22,873 nucleotides of DNA from DATLSM01 sp049585815 (GTDB taxonomy: Bacteria > Actinomycetota > Thermoleophilia > Solirubrobacterales > 70-9). The notes beneath the pieces were generated by a model. The model saw nothing but the letters and a program-made list of their open reading frames with translations. It had not been told where the DNA came from and searched no databases. The stretch is from NCBI GenBank assembly GCA_049585815.1, contig JBAVAR010000101.1:1-22873 (forward strand), written 5' to 3'. The position numbers and the translations under genes were made by a program. Below are positions 16,461-22,333 of the stretch, piece by piece (position 1 is the first letter of the stretch; every line of letters starts with the position of its first letter).

Positions 16461-16489
16461 GTTATACACCCTTTGTGACACATTGCCAC
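16461..16489 (-). promoter_or_regulatory. Candidate promoter of the nuo operon
   Basis: On the minus strand a GTGGCA hexamer (16484-16489, 4 of 6 to TTGACA) and a TATAAC hexamer (16461-16466, 5 of 6 to TATAAT) are separated by exactly 17 bases. Transcription would start near 16454, giving a leader of about 60 bases before the nuoA GTG at 16394. It lies in the divergent gap between nuoA and the plus-strand membrane-protein gene, where a nuo promoter is expected. This is a sequence match only. Confidence 0.55.
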
Positions 16490-16490
16490 A
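16474..16490. promoter_or_regulatory. Inverted repeat inside the nuo promoter (possible operator)
   Basis: TGTGACA-CAT-TGCCACA is an inverted repeat with seven-base arms and one mismatch. It covers the -35 hexamer and part of the spacer of the predicted nuo promoter. The outer TGTG...CACA resembles CRP/FNR-superfamily sites, but the centre is one base longer than the E. coli CRP site, so the regulator cannot be named. Bound protein at this place would be expected to block the nuo promoter, and could act on the divergent gene as well. Confidence 0.4.
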
Positions 16491-16531
16491 TAGTGCTTTT
16501 CCGCATCAGCAAGCCGAAACCCGACCACTTC

Positions 16532-16537
16532 GGGAGG
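16532..16537 (+). promoter_or_regulatory. Strong ribosome binding site fixing a GTG start
   Basis: GGGAGG is followed by six bases and GTG at 16544-16546. It is one of the best Shine-Dalgarno matches in the window and decides the start of the small membrane protein, which lacks an ATG nearby. Confidence 0.7.
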
Positions 16538-16543
16538 ATTTAG

Positions 16544-16972
16544 GTGATCGCAGCCCATGTCGTCGTTGGCTCCGCGGTGATCCTCCTCAACCTGATCGCG
16601 GGCGCGGTCGGCGGGATCGCCTGGTATCGCAGTCGACCGTCAATCCCCTTCTGGTACCTGCTGCGCGCCGCCCAGGCCTCGGTCTTCCTGCAGGCGATGC
16701 TTGGCGGCCTTCTCGTCTTCACCGGCCACAAGCCGGCGGAAAGCCTGCACTACCTCTACGGCATCATGCCGCTGGTCGTCTCCCTCCTCGCCGAGGGCGC
16801 CCGCACCGGGGCGGCCCAGCGCGAGCTCGGCGGCGTCGATTTCGAAGCGCTCCCCACCGACTCCCAGCAGTCGCTGGCCCTCGCCATCGTCCGGCGCGAG
16901 ATGGGCATCATGGCCGTCAGCTGCGGCGTGATCTTCTTTCTCGCCCTCCGTGCAGCCAGCACCGGCGGTTAG
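16544..16972 (+). CDS. Conserved small membrane protein of unknown function, divergent from nuo
   Basis: The 142-residue protein has four likely transmembrane segments (about 5-27, 36-60, 68-85 and 116-138) and a short hydrophilic loop between the third and fourth (87-112). Residues that stand out are His5 near the start, His62 and His69 around the second and third helices, and the motif LHYLYGIMPLVVSLLAEGAR; LAIVRREMGIMA begins the last helix. From memory, similar proteins with an LHYLYG motif occur in actinobacteria without an assigned function, but this was not checked. The GTG start is set by GGGAGG six bases upstream. It shares the intergenic region with the nuo promoter, so a respiratory or quinone/haem-linked role is possible but unproven. 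Confidence 0.8.
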   Translation: MIAAHVVVGSAVILLNLIAGAVGGIAWYRSRPSIPFWYLLRAAQASVFLQAMLGGLLVFTGHKPAESLHYLYGIMPLVVSLLAEGARTGAAQRELGGVDFEALPTDSQQSLALAIVRREMGIMAVSCGVIFFLALRAASTGG

Positions 16973-17009
16973 CGGCAGCCGATCGGGGGGGGGACAGCCG
17001 CCGGCTTCG

Positions 17010-17486
17010 TCATCCAAGCGGCCGGTAGCGGCCGCTATGGAAGATCAGGGGATCGCCTTCGCCCGTCTCCAAGGCGCTCACCTCGCCGGTGACGATCACG
17101 TGGTCGCCGGCCGCCACGACATCGCGGAGGTTGCAGGCGACCCAGACCAGGGCGCCCTCAATCGCCGGGATTCCGTCCCGCGCACTCCAGCTGACCCCCG
17201 TCCACTTTTCGGGGACCGGGGCCTTGGTCGCAAAGGCGCGGGCGATCTCCTCCTGGCCGGCGTGCAGAACGCTGATCCCGAACCGATTGGCGGCCTGTAC
17301 GGCAAGCAGCGTGCGCGAGCCGCGGTCAAGGCAGGCCAGCATCAGCATCGGCTCGATCGAGAGCGAGCAAACGGCGTTGGCCGTCGCCCCGGCGGGGCCC
17401 TCAGCCCCGCTTGCGGTAACCACCATGACGCCGGTCGGCAGCAGGGCCATTGCGGCGCGGAAACGAGTCGGGTCGGGAGGCGGCAT
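17010..17486 (-). CDS. Flavin reductase-like domain protein
   Basis: The 158-residue protein matches the FMN-binding split-barrel flavin reductase family (as in HpaC-type components). It opens with FRAAMALLPTGVMVVTA (9-25), followed by GATANAVCSLSIEPMLMLACL and ANRFGISVLHAGQEEIARAF (about 86-105), and ends with the usual GDHVIVTGEVSALE...PLIFHSGRYRPLG. Such proteins supply reduced FMN/FAD to a partner monooxygenase using NAD(P)H, or bind flavin for other oxidoreductions. No monooxygenase gene lies nearby, so the partner is unknown. The ATG is at 17484-17486 without a clear Shine-Dalgarno. The gene is convergent with the membrane-protein gene and divergent from the cytochrome gene. Confidence 0.88.
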   Translation of the reverse strand: MPPPDPTRFRAAMALLPTGVMVVTASGAEGPAGATANAVCSLSIEPMLMLACLDRGSRTLLAVQAANRFGISVLHAGQEEIARAFATKAPVPEKWTGVSWSARDGIPAIEGALVWVACNLRDVVAAGDHVIVTGEVSALETGEGDPLIFHSGRYRPLG

Positions 17487-17515
17487 CGTCGGAGAGCTGG
17501 ATCGTCGCCAGACAA

Positions 17516-17521
17516 TATGAT
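17516..17521 (+). promoter_or_regulatory. Candidate -10 element of a leaderless cytochrome c promoter
   Basis: TATGAT (5 of 6 to TATAAT) ends nine bases before the GTG at 17531. Transcription would begin at or just before the start codon, and no Shine-Dalgarno is present in the nine bases between. No convincing -35 is seen. It lies in the 44-base gap between the divergent flavin reductase and cytochrome genes. Confidence 0.4.
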
Positions 17522-17530
17522 GCGCGCCCC

Positions 17531-17935
17531 GTGCGCCCAGTTCTGATCACAGCCATGGCGGCCGCCGCCGCCCTCGGGCTGGTGGCCTGTGGCTTTGGCC
17601 AGCAGGGGGTCGCCGTCTCCAAGAGCAGTCCCCTCTACCCGGGCGCCGTCGCCTTCGCTACCCACTGCTCCGGTTGCCACACGCTGAACGCCGCCGGCAC
17701 CCAGGGCACCGGCAATCGGGGGGAGCGGACGCAGGGGCCGAGCCTCGACCAGCGAACCGAGACCTACCAGGATGTCCTCTTTGCGATTCAGAACGGCGGC
17801 TTCTCCGGGGCGATCATGCCCCAGAACATCGTGGTCGGACACGAAGCCGAGCAGGTCGCACGCTTCGTCGCCAAGTACGCGGGTGATGAAGCCAACACCA
17901 CGCCGCGACCCGGCGAATCCTCCTCCTCGCCCTAG
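17531..17935 (+). CDS. Class I cytochrome c lipoprotein
   Basis: The 134-residue protein begins with a lipoprotein signal: two N-terminal residues including Arg, a hydrophobic stretch, and the lipobox LVAC with Cys20. It has one c-type haem site, CSGCH at residues 46-50 (His50 as axial ligand), and the likely second ligand Met96 in AIMPQN. The size and single haem fit a small membrane-anchored electron carrier working outside the membrane, for example towards a terminal oxidase. An open frame extends upstream to 17450, but that overlaps the opposite gene and would bury the signal peptide; the GTG at 17531-17533 gives a proper one. The C-terminus is a Pro/Ser-rich tail. serS follows after 12 bases. 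Confidence 0.88.
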   Translation: MRPVLITAMAAAAALGLVACGFGQQGVAVSKSSPLYPGAVAFATHCSGCHTLNAAGTQGTGNRGERTQGPSLDQRTETYQDVLFAIQNGGFSGAIMPQNIVVGHEAEQVARFVAKYAGDEANTTPRPGESSSSP

Positions 17936-17947
17936 CGCAGGTCTGCA

Positions 17948-19219
17948 GTGCTCGACCTGAAGCTGATCCGCTCTGACCCCGAGCGGGTCAAGCTGGCGCT
18001 GGCTCGCCGCGGGGCGGCAAGCGGGGTCGACGAGCTGCTCGCCCTCGACGCTCGCCGCCGCGAGCTGTTGCCCGAGGTCGAGAACGCCCAGGCCGAACGC
18101 AAGGCGATCTCCAAGCAGATCGGCGAGGCCAAACGGACGGGCGAGGGGGCCACGGACCTGATGAGCCGGGTCGGGGAGCTGAAGCAGACGATCGAGTCCG
18201 GCCGGGCCGAGCTGGAGAGGACCGAGGCCGAGCTGGAGAAGCTCGCGGCCGCCCTCCCCAACCTGCCCGACCGCGACGCTCCGGACGGAATGAGCGAGGA
18301 GGACGCGGTCCTGATCCGCGAGGTGGGTCAGCGGCCCGAGTTTGGCTTCGAGCCACGGGATCACCTGGAAATCGGCACCGAGCTGGGCCTGATCGAGATG
18401 GAGGCGGCGGCGCGACTCTCCGGTTCCCGCTTCGCCTATCTGAAGGGTGACCTGGTGCTCTTGGAGCTGGCGCTGATCCGCTATGCGATCGAGCTGGTCC
18501 GGGCCGAGGGACACGAGCCGGTTGTTCCGCCCGTTCTCGTTCGCGAAGACGCCCTGTACGGAACCGGATTCCTCCCCGGTGACCGCGACCAGATCTACGA
18601 GGTGCCCAAGGACGATCTCTTCCTGGCCGGCACCTCAGAGGTGGCACTGGCCGGGCTGCACGCCGGCCAGATCCTCGACCCGCAAGCGCTGCCGCTCCGC
18701 TACTCGGGCTTTTCCACCTGTTTTCGCCGCGAGGCGGGCGCAGCCGGCCGCGACACCCGTGGCATCTTCCGCGTCCACCAGTTCGACAAGGTCGAGATGT
18801 TTTCTTTCGTGGAGCCCTCGCAATCGCCGGCTGAGCATGAGCGGCTGCTGGCGATCGAGGAGCGGATCCTCGCCGAGCTGGAGCTTCCCTATCGAGTGGT
18901 CAGCGTCGCCGCCGGCGACCTCGGAGCCTCGGCTGCGAAGAAGTACGACTGCGAGGCGTGGATACCAAGTCAGGGTCGCTATCGCGAGCTGACATCGTGC
19001 TCGAACACGACCGATTACCAGGCGCGGCGGATCGGTTGTAGGTATCGCCCTGCCGACGGCGAATCTCTCCGCACCGTGCACACGCTGAACGGCACTGCTG
19101 TGGCTGTCGGGCGGACGATGATCGCTTTGATCGAGAACCGACAGGAGCGGGACGGAGGATTCACGCTACCCACTATTCTGCATTCCTACGGTGCGCCTGA
19201 GAAGATTGCGTCACGATGA
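17948..19219 (+). CDS. serS: Seryl-tRNA synthetase
   Basis: This class II aminoacyl-tRNA synthetase, 423 residues, charges tRNA-Ser (and tRNA-Sec where present) in the cytoplasm. The N-terminal long coiled-coil arm (about 27-105) that grips the tRNA variable arm is rich in Glu, Lys, Arg and Ala. The catalytic core shows the TSE serine-binding loop at 229-231, motif 2 around FRREAGAAGRDTRGIFRVHQ (259-278), and motif 3 LNGTAVAVGRTMIALIENRQ (380-399) with Arg389. The GTG start at 17948-17950 gives the canonical MLDLKLIR-type N-terminus. The gene is 12 bases after the cytochrome gene, and its TGA overlaps the response-regulator ATG. Confidence 0.97.
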   Translation: MLDLKLIRSDPERVKLALARRGAASGVDELLALDARRRELLPEVENAQAERKAISKQIGEAKRTGEGATDLMSRVGELKQTIESGRAELERTEAELEKLAAALPNLPDRDAPDGMSEEDAVLIREVGQRPEFGFEPRDHLEIGTELGLIEMEAAARLSGSRFAYLKGDLVLLELALIRYAIELVRAEGHEPVVPPVLVREDALYGTGFLPGDRDQIYEVPKDDLFLAGTSEVALAGLHAGQILDPQALPLRYSGFSTCFRREAGAAGRDTRGIFRVHQFDKVEMFSFVEPSQSPAEHERLLAIEERILAELELPYRVVSVAAGDLGASAAKKYDCEAWIPSQGRYRELTSCSNTTDYQARRIGCRYRPADGESLRTVHTLNGTAVAVGRTMIALIENRQERDGGFTLPTILHSYGAPEKIASR

Positions 19220-19869
19220 GCACTAGCGTGCGGGAGGCAAAGCGCGTCGTCCTTTGCGACGACCATGAGATTGTGCGCGAGGCGATCAAGGCGCGGATGT
19301 CCAACTCGAACACGGTCGAGATCGTCGGCGAGGCCGGCAACGGGCGCGACGTCGTTGACGTGGTCAAGGAGCTTGAGCCCGATGTCCTCATCATCGATGT
19401 TGAGCTGCCAAAGCGCGACGGGATCGAGGCGACCAAGGAGGTGCTCAAGGCCCGCCCCCGGACCAAGGTGATCGTCTTCACCGCCCACGCCCAGCCGGAC
19501 CTGCTGGCGCTGGCGCTGCGCGCGGGCGCCTCCGGTTACGTGCTGAAGTCGGCTCCCGCAGAGGACATCGCCCGCGCGGTCAAGGCGGTGACCGGCGGCG
19601 GCACCTTCCTCGGCGGCGACTTTGCCGGAGGCAAGCCGTCCGAGGTCGAGAAGCTGCTCGAGCTCTCCCCCCGCGAGCGCCAGATCCTCGAGCTGCTGGC
19701 CGAGGGGCTGCGGGTAAAAGAGATCGCCGAGCGGCTGGCGCTCAGCCCGGCGACGGTCCACACCCACGTCCGCAACGCGATTGCAAAGCTCGAGGTTGAT
19801 ACCCGCACCGAGGCCGTCGCGCTGGCTGTGCGCTTCAGCTACCTCGGTGCCGGCGGCGGTTCCGTTTAG
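19216..19869 (+). CDS. NarL/FixJ-family response regulator
   Basis: The 217-residue two-component regulator has a receiver domain at about 9-125 with the acidic pair Asp15-Asp16, phosphoacceptor Asp61 in VLIIDVELP, Thr89 in VFTAHA, and Lys111 in GYVLKSA. A short linker leads to a LuxR-type helix-turn-helix (150-205: LSPRERQILELLAEGLRVKEIAERLALSPATVHTHV in two parts). All phosphorylation residues are intact. The ATG at 19216-19218 overlaps the serS stop as ATGA, so it is probably translated by coupling. No histidine kinase gene is in the window; the regulator's partner and targets are unknown. The stop overlaps the msrB stop on the other strand. Confidence 0.93.
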   Translation: MSTSVREAKRVVLCDDHEIVREAIKARMSNSNTVEIVGEAGNGRDVVDVVKELEPDVLIIDVELPKRDGIEATKEVLKARPRTKVIVFTAHAQPDLLALALRAGASGYVLKSAPAEDIARAVKAVTGGGTFLGGDFAGGKPSEVEKLLELSPRERQILELLAEGLRVKEIAERLALSPATVHTHVRNAIAKLEVDTRTEAVALAVRFSYLGAGGGSV

Positions 19870-20258
19870 ATCTTCTCAAGCGTCAGCGCGCAGCCGTTGA
19901 TGCAGTAGCGCTGGCCATTTGGTCCGGGACCGTCTTCGAATACGTGGCCCAGATGGGCGTCGCAGTGCTTGCAGACAACCTCGGTGCGCCGCATCAAGAG
20001 GCTGTTGTCAGGACGCAGCGCGACGTGCTCGAGGTTGACCGGCTCCGTGAAGCTGGGCCAGCCGGTGCCCGAATCGAACTTGGTGTCGGAGGAGAAGAGC
20101 TCCGTGCCGCAGCAGACGCAGCGGTACATCCCCGCGCTCTTCTCGTCCACGAAGGGACCACTGAAGGCCCGCTCGGTCCCCTGCTTGCGGGTCACCTCGA
20201 ACTGCTCCGGCGTCAGCTGCTCACGCCACTCCTGCTCTGACTTCTCAATCTTCTCCAT
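19866..20258 (-). CDS. msrB: Peptide-methionine (R)-S-oxide reductase MsrB
   Basis: MsrB repairs the R-epimer of methionine sulfoxide in proteins. The 130-residue product has the zinc-binding pairs Cys47/Cys50 and Cys96/Cys99, the substrate-site GWPSF at 66-70, and the catalytic cysteine Cys119 in QRYCINGCAL. The position before GWPSF that holds the resolving cysteine in many MsrB proteins (GCGWPSF) is Thr65 here. Cys123, four residues after the catalytic one, is an alternative thiol. No signal peptide is seen, so it is cytoplasmic. The ATG at 20256-20258 has no Shine-Dalgarno, and a TAGGCT hexamer lies six bases upstream. Confidence 0.95.
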   Translation of the reverse strand: MEKIEKSEQEWREQLTPEQFEVTRKQGTERAFSGPFVDEKSAGMYRCVCCGTELFSSDTKFDSGTGWPSFTEPVNLEHVALRPDNSLLMRRTEVVCKHCDAHLGHVFEDGPGPNGQRYCINGCALTLEKI

Positions 20259-20264
20259 GATCTA

Positions 20265-20270
20265 AGCCTA
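20265..20270 (-). promoter_or_regulatory. Candidate -10 element of a leaderless msrB promoter
   Basis: The minus strand reads TAGGCT, then six bases, then ATG. This is the same arrangement as upstream of the ThyX-like gene (TAGGAT, six bases, ATG). No Shine-Dalgarno fits in the gap. The match to TANNNT is minimal, so this stands mainly on its position and on the parallel cases. Confidence 0.3.
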
Positions 20271-20304
20271 GAGGGCGCGCCAAGCCCCATTCGCCTGCGC
20301 TCCA

Positions 20305-20310
20305 TACGAT
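20305..20310 (+). promoter_or_regulatory. Candidate -10 element of the thioesterase gene
   Basis: TACGAT ends seven bases before a GTG at 20318-20320 that is in frame with the thioesterase gene. It overlaps the first two bases of the upstream ATG at 20309. If it is a real -10, the transcript would be leaderless and start at the GTG, making the ATG unusable. No good -35 is present. Confidence 0.3.
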
Positions 20311-21103
20311 GGCGCGCGTGCCATCATCCTTCTATGAGCCGCGCGGAGACGGCTTCCTCGCCACCGAGTTGACGCGAGGTCCGTGGGACCCGAGCGCGCA
20401 GCATGCGGGGCCGCCATCGGCGCTGCTGGGGCGTGAGATCGAACGGGTTGAGGGCGGTGAGGGGTTTCAGATCGCGCGGATCACCTTCGAGATCCTGCGG
20501 CCGGTTGCGATCGGTCCGGTCCGGGTTGCGGCCGAGGTGGTGCGTCCCGGGCGCAGCGTGCAGATGATCGAGGCCTTGCTCTTGGCCGGAGATCATGAGG
20601 CGATCAGCGCCCGGGCCTGGCGAGTGCGAAAGGGAGAGGTCGAGATACCCCAGGCCGCACTCAGCACCCCCGCCCCGCCTCCGGGCCCCGAGCAGGGGAG
20701 CCGACCCGGATTCTTCGATACCGGTCAATCGACCGGTTACCACACGGCGATGGAATGGCGGTCGGTTCGCGGCGGCTTTGAGGAGCCCGGTCCCGCGACG
20801 GTCTGGATGCGGATGGGATGTGAGCTGGTGGCCGGCGAGCCCCCGACTCCACTGCAGCGGACCCTGGTCGCCGCGGATGTCGGCAACGGGATCAGCGCTG
20901 TTTTGGACTGGCACCGCTACCTCTTCATCAACGTCGACCTCAGCGTCTACCTCGAGCGGATGCCCGAGGGCGAGTGGGTCTGCGTCGATGCACGCACCCT
21001 CCCCCAGGCGAGCGGCAACGGGACGGCTGAGTCGGTCCTCTCCGACGAGCGGGGCCGGATCGGCCGCGCCGCCCAGGCCCTGCTGATCGCCGAACGCGGC
21101 TGA
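20309..21103 (+). CDS. Acyl-CoA thioesterase-like protein (double hotdog)
   Basis: The 264-residue protein resembles TesB-like acyl-CoA thioesterases with two hotdog folds (about 15-115 and 140-262). The first contains GPWDPSAQHAGPPSALLGRE (24-43) and RITFEILRPVAIGPVRV, typical of this family; the second has WMRMGCELVAGE, ISAVLDWHRYLFINVDLSVYLER and ESVLSDERGRIGRAAQALL. It would hydrolyse acyl-CoA thioesters in the cytoplasm, but the substrate cannot be told. The ATG at 20309 gives MARVPSSF; a GTG at 20318 (VPSSF) is a good alternative and better placed for the upstream hexamer. It is convergent with the MFS gene, 33 bases apart, and divergent from msrB. Confidence 0.82.
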   Translation: MARVPSSFYEPRGDGFLATELTRGPWDPSAQHAGPPSALLGREIERVEGGEGFQIARITFEILRPVAIGPVRVAAEVVRPGRSVQMIEALLLAGDHEAISARAWRVRKGEVEIPQAALSTPAPPPGPEQGSRPGFFDTGQSTGYHTAMEWRSVRGGFEEPGPATVWMRMGCELVAGEPPTPLQRTLVAADVGNGISAVLDWHRYLFINVDLSVYLERMPEGEWVCVDARTLPQASGNGTAESVLSDERGRIGRAAQALLIAERG

Positions 21104-21136
21104 GTCGGGTCGGGCGAGGCAATCGGGTAGGGGTCG

Positions 21137-22333
21137 CTATCCGACGGCGCGTCCGGGCGATAGAAGGGAAGGAGTTCTCCCGGCGATCGCCACCGCGATC
21201 GCGATCGAGGCAAGGACCGCGATCCCGGCGGCGAAGAGGAACGCTCCCTCGTAGTCGCTCAACGCCGCGACGACACCGGCAAGCGGGGCTCCGAGGCCGA
21301 CCCCGCCGTCAAAGAAGGCGGTGAAGGTGCCGAGGGCAGCACCCCGGCGGGTCTCGGACACCTGATCGACCACGATCAACGAGAGCGAGGGATAAAGCAG
21401 GGAAAAGGCGGCCCCCATCGCCAGCGCGCCGAGCAGGGCGAGCAGGAGGCTGTGGGCGACTGCGATTGTCGCCAGCCCGAGCGCCTCGGTCACCGCCGCC
21501 AGCGCCGCCACCCGTGCCGGCCCACCGCGGTCGGGGAGATCGCCGGCGAGCAGGCGGGTCAGCACGACCATCGTGGCGAATGCCCCGAACACCAGCGCGC
21601 CGTGGCCGATGCCGCGCGATTCAAGGTGCAGGACTACGAATGCGGCCATCGTCCCGTAACCGATCGAGCCGAGGGCGAGGGCGGCGCCAGGCCGAATCGC
21701 CTCGCGGGCGATCAGCGGATGGTGCTCGGTGTGCTCTGGCGGGCGGAATGGGTCAGGCAGCTGCGAGGCGATGAGAGCTCCCAGCAGCGGAGCTGCGCCG
21801 GCAAAGAGCCAGACCGCGGTATAGCCGGAGGCGTGGAGGAGCAGCTCGCCGATCAACGGGCCGATGCTGAGCCCGGCCCAGACGGCGAGGCCGTAGAGGC
21901 CGATCACGCGTCCGCGGCGATCGGGCGGCGCGAGGTCGACGATCCAGGCCGAGCCGGCGGTGAACATCGTCCCCTCTCCGGCGCCCAGCACCAGGCGCGC
22001 TGCGATCAAGCCGGCCACGCCGGACGGCAGCAGGTAGAGAAAGCCAGCGCCAGAGACGAGCAGAGCACCACCCACGACGGCCGGCTTGCGGCCGCGGCGG
22101 TCGGCAAGGCGCCCGGCGAAGGGGCGCAGCATCAGGCCCGTGATCGCGTAGCACCCGATCACGACACCGACGGCAACGTTGCCGGCCGCGAGCGGACCGT
22201 TGACGTAGCGCGGGAGCACCGGCAGCACCGCGCCGACCGCGAGCAGGCCGCAGAAGGTCACGGCGAAGATGCCGGCAAAGGCGATACCCGGTCGCGCGAT
22301 TGTCGGCGCGGCGGCTCCGCTGTTCTCGCTCAC
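21137..22333 (-). CDS. Major facilitator superfamily transporter
   Basis: The 398-residue protein has about twelve hydrophobic segments and the MFS motif A, GRLADRRGRK, at residues 74-83 between helices 2 and 3. The size, and the GEGTMFTAGSAWIVDLAP segment in the N-terminal half, suit a drug/proton antiporter or sugar-efflux type, but the substrate cannot be inferred. A hydrophilic loop rich in His and Glu (PPEHTEHHPLIARE) separates the two six-helix halves near the middle. The GTG at 22331-22333 overlaps the stop of the HAD phosphatase gene as GTGA, so the two form a coupled pair. The stop is TAG at 21137-21139. Confidence 0.88.
   Translation of the reverse strand: MSENSGAAAPTIARPGIAFAGIFAVTFCGLLAVGAVLPVLPRYVNGPLAAGNVAVGVVIGCYAITGLMLRPFAGRLADRRGRKPAVVGGALLVSGAGFLYLLPSGVAGLIAARLVLGAGEGTMFTAGSAWIVDLAPPDRRGRVIGLYGLAVWAGLSIGPLIGELLLHASGYTAVWLFAGAAPLLGALIASQLPDPFRPPEHTEHHPLIAREAIRPGAALALGSIGYGTMAAFVVLHLESRGIGHGALVFGAFATMVVLTRLLAGDLPDRGGPARVAALAAVTEALGLATIAVAHSLLLALLGALAMGAAFSLLYPSLSLIVVDQVSETRRGAALGTFTAFFDGGVGLGAPLAGVVAALSDYEGAFLFAAGIAVLASIAIAVAIAGRTPSLLSPGRAVG

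Noticed and set aside
16395..16481. 29-residue N-terminal extension of nuoA
   Set aside because: It is polar, exceeds family length and overlaps the predicted promoter at 16461-16489.
16962..17004. CCGGCGG...CCGCCGG inverted repeat between convergent genes as a terminator, with a nine-G run (16985-16993)
   Set aside because: The loop is about 29 bases and no T-run follows, so the pairing is likely chance in GC-rich DNA; the G-run is intergenic and may vary or be misread.
17342..18514. 390-residue minus-strand open frame across serS and the cytochrome gene
   Set aside because: It is antisense to two well-recognised genes, has a Gln/Leu/Arg/Gly-biased composition typical of reverse frames of GC-rich genes, and matches no family I know.
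21104..21136. Terminator between the convergent thioesterase and MFS genes
   Set aside because: The 33-base gap has GGGTCGGG/GGGTAGGGG-like G-rich words but no self-complementary stem.
21137..21240. GATCGCGATCG-rich repeats near the end of the MFS gene
   Set aside because: They encode the Ala/Ile-rich last helix and follow from GCG ATC codon use, not a separate repeat element.
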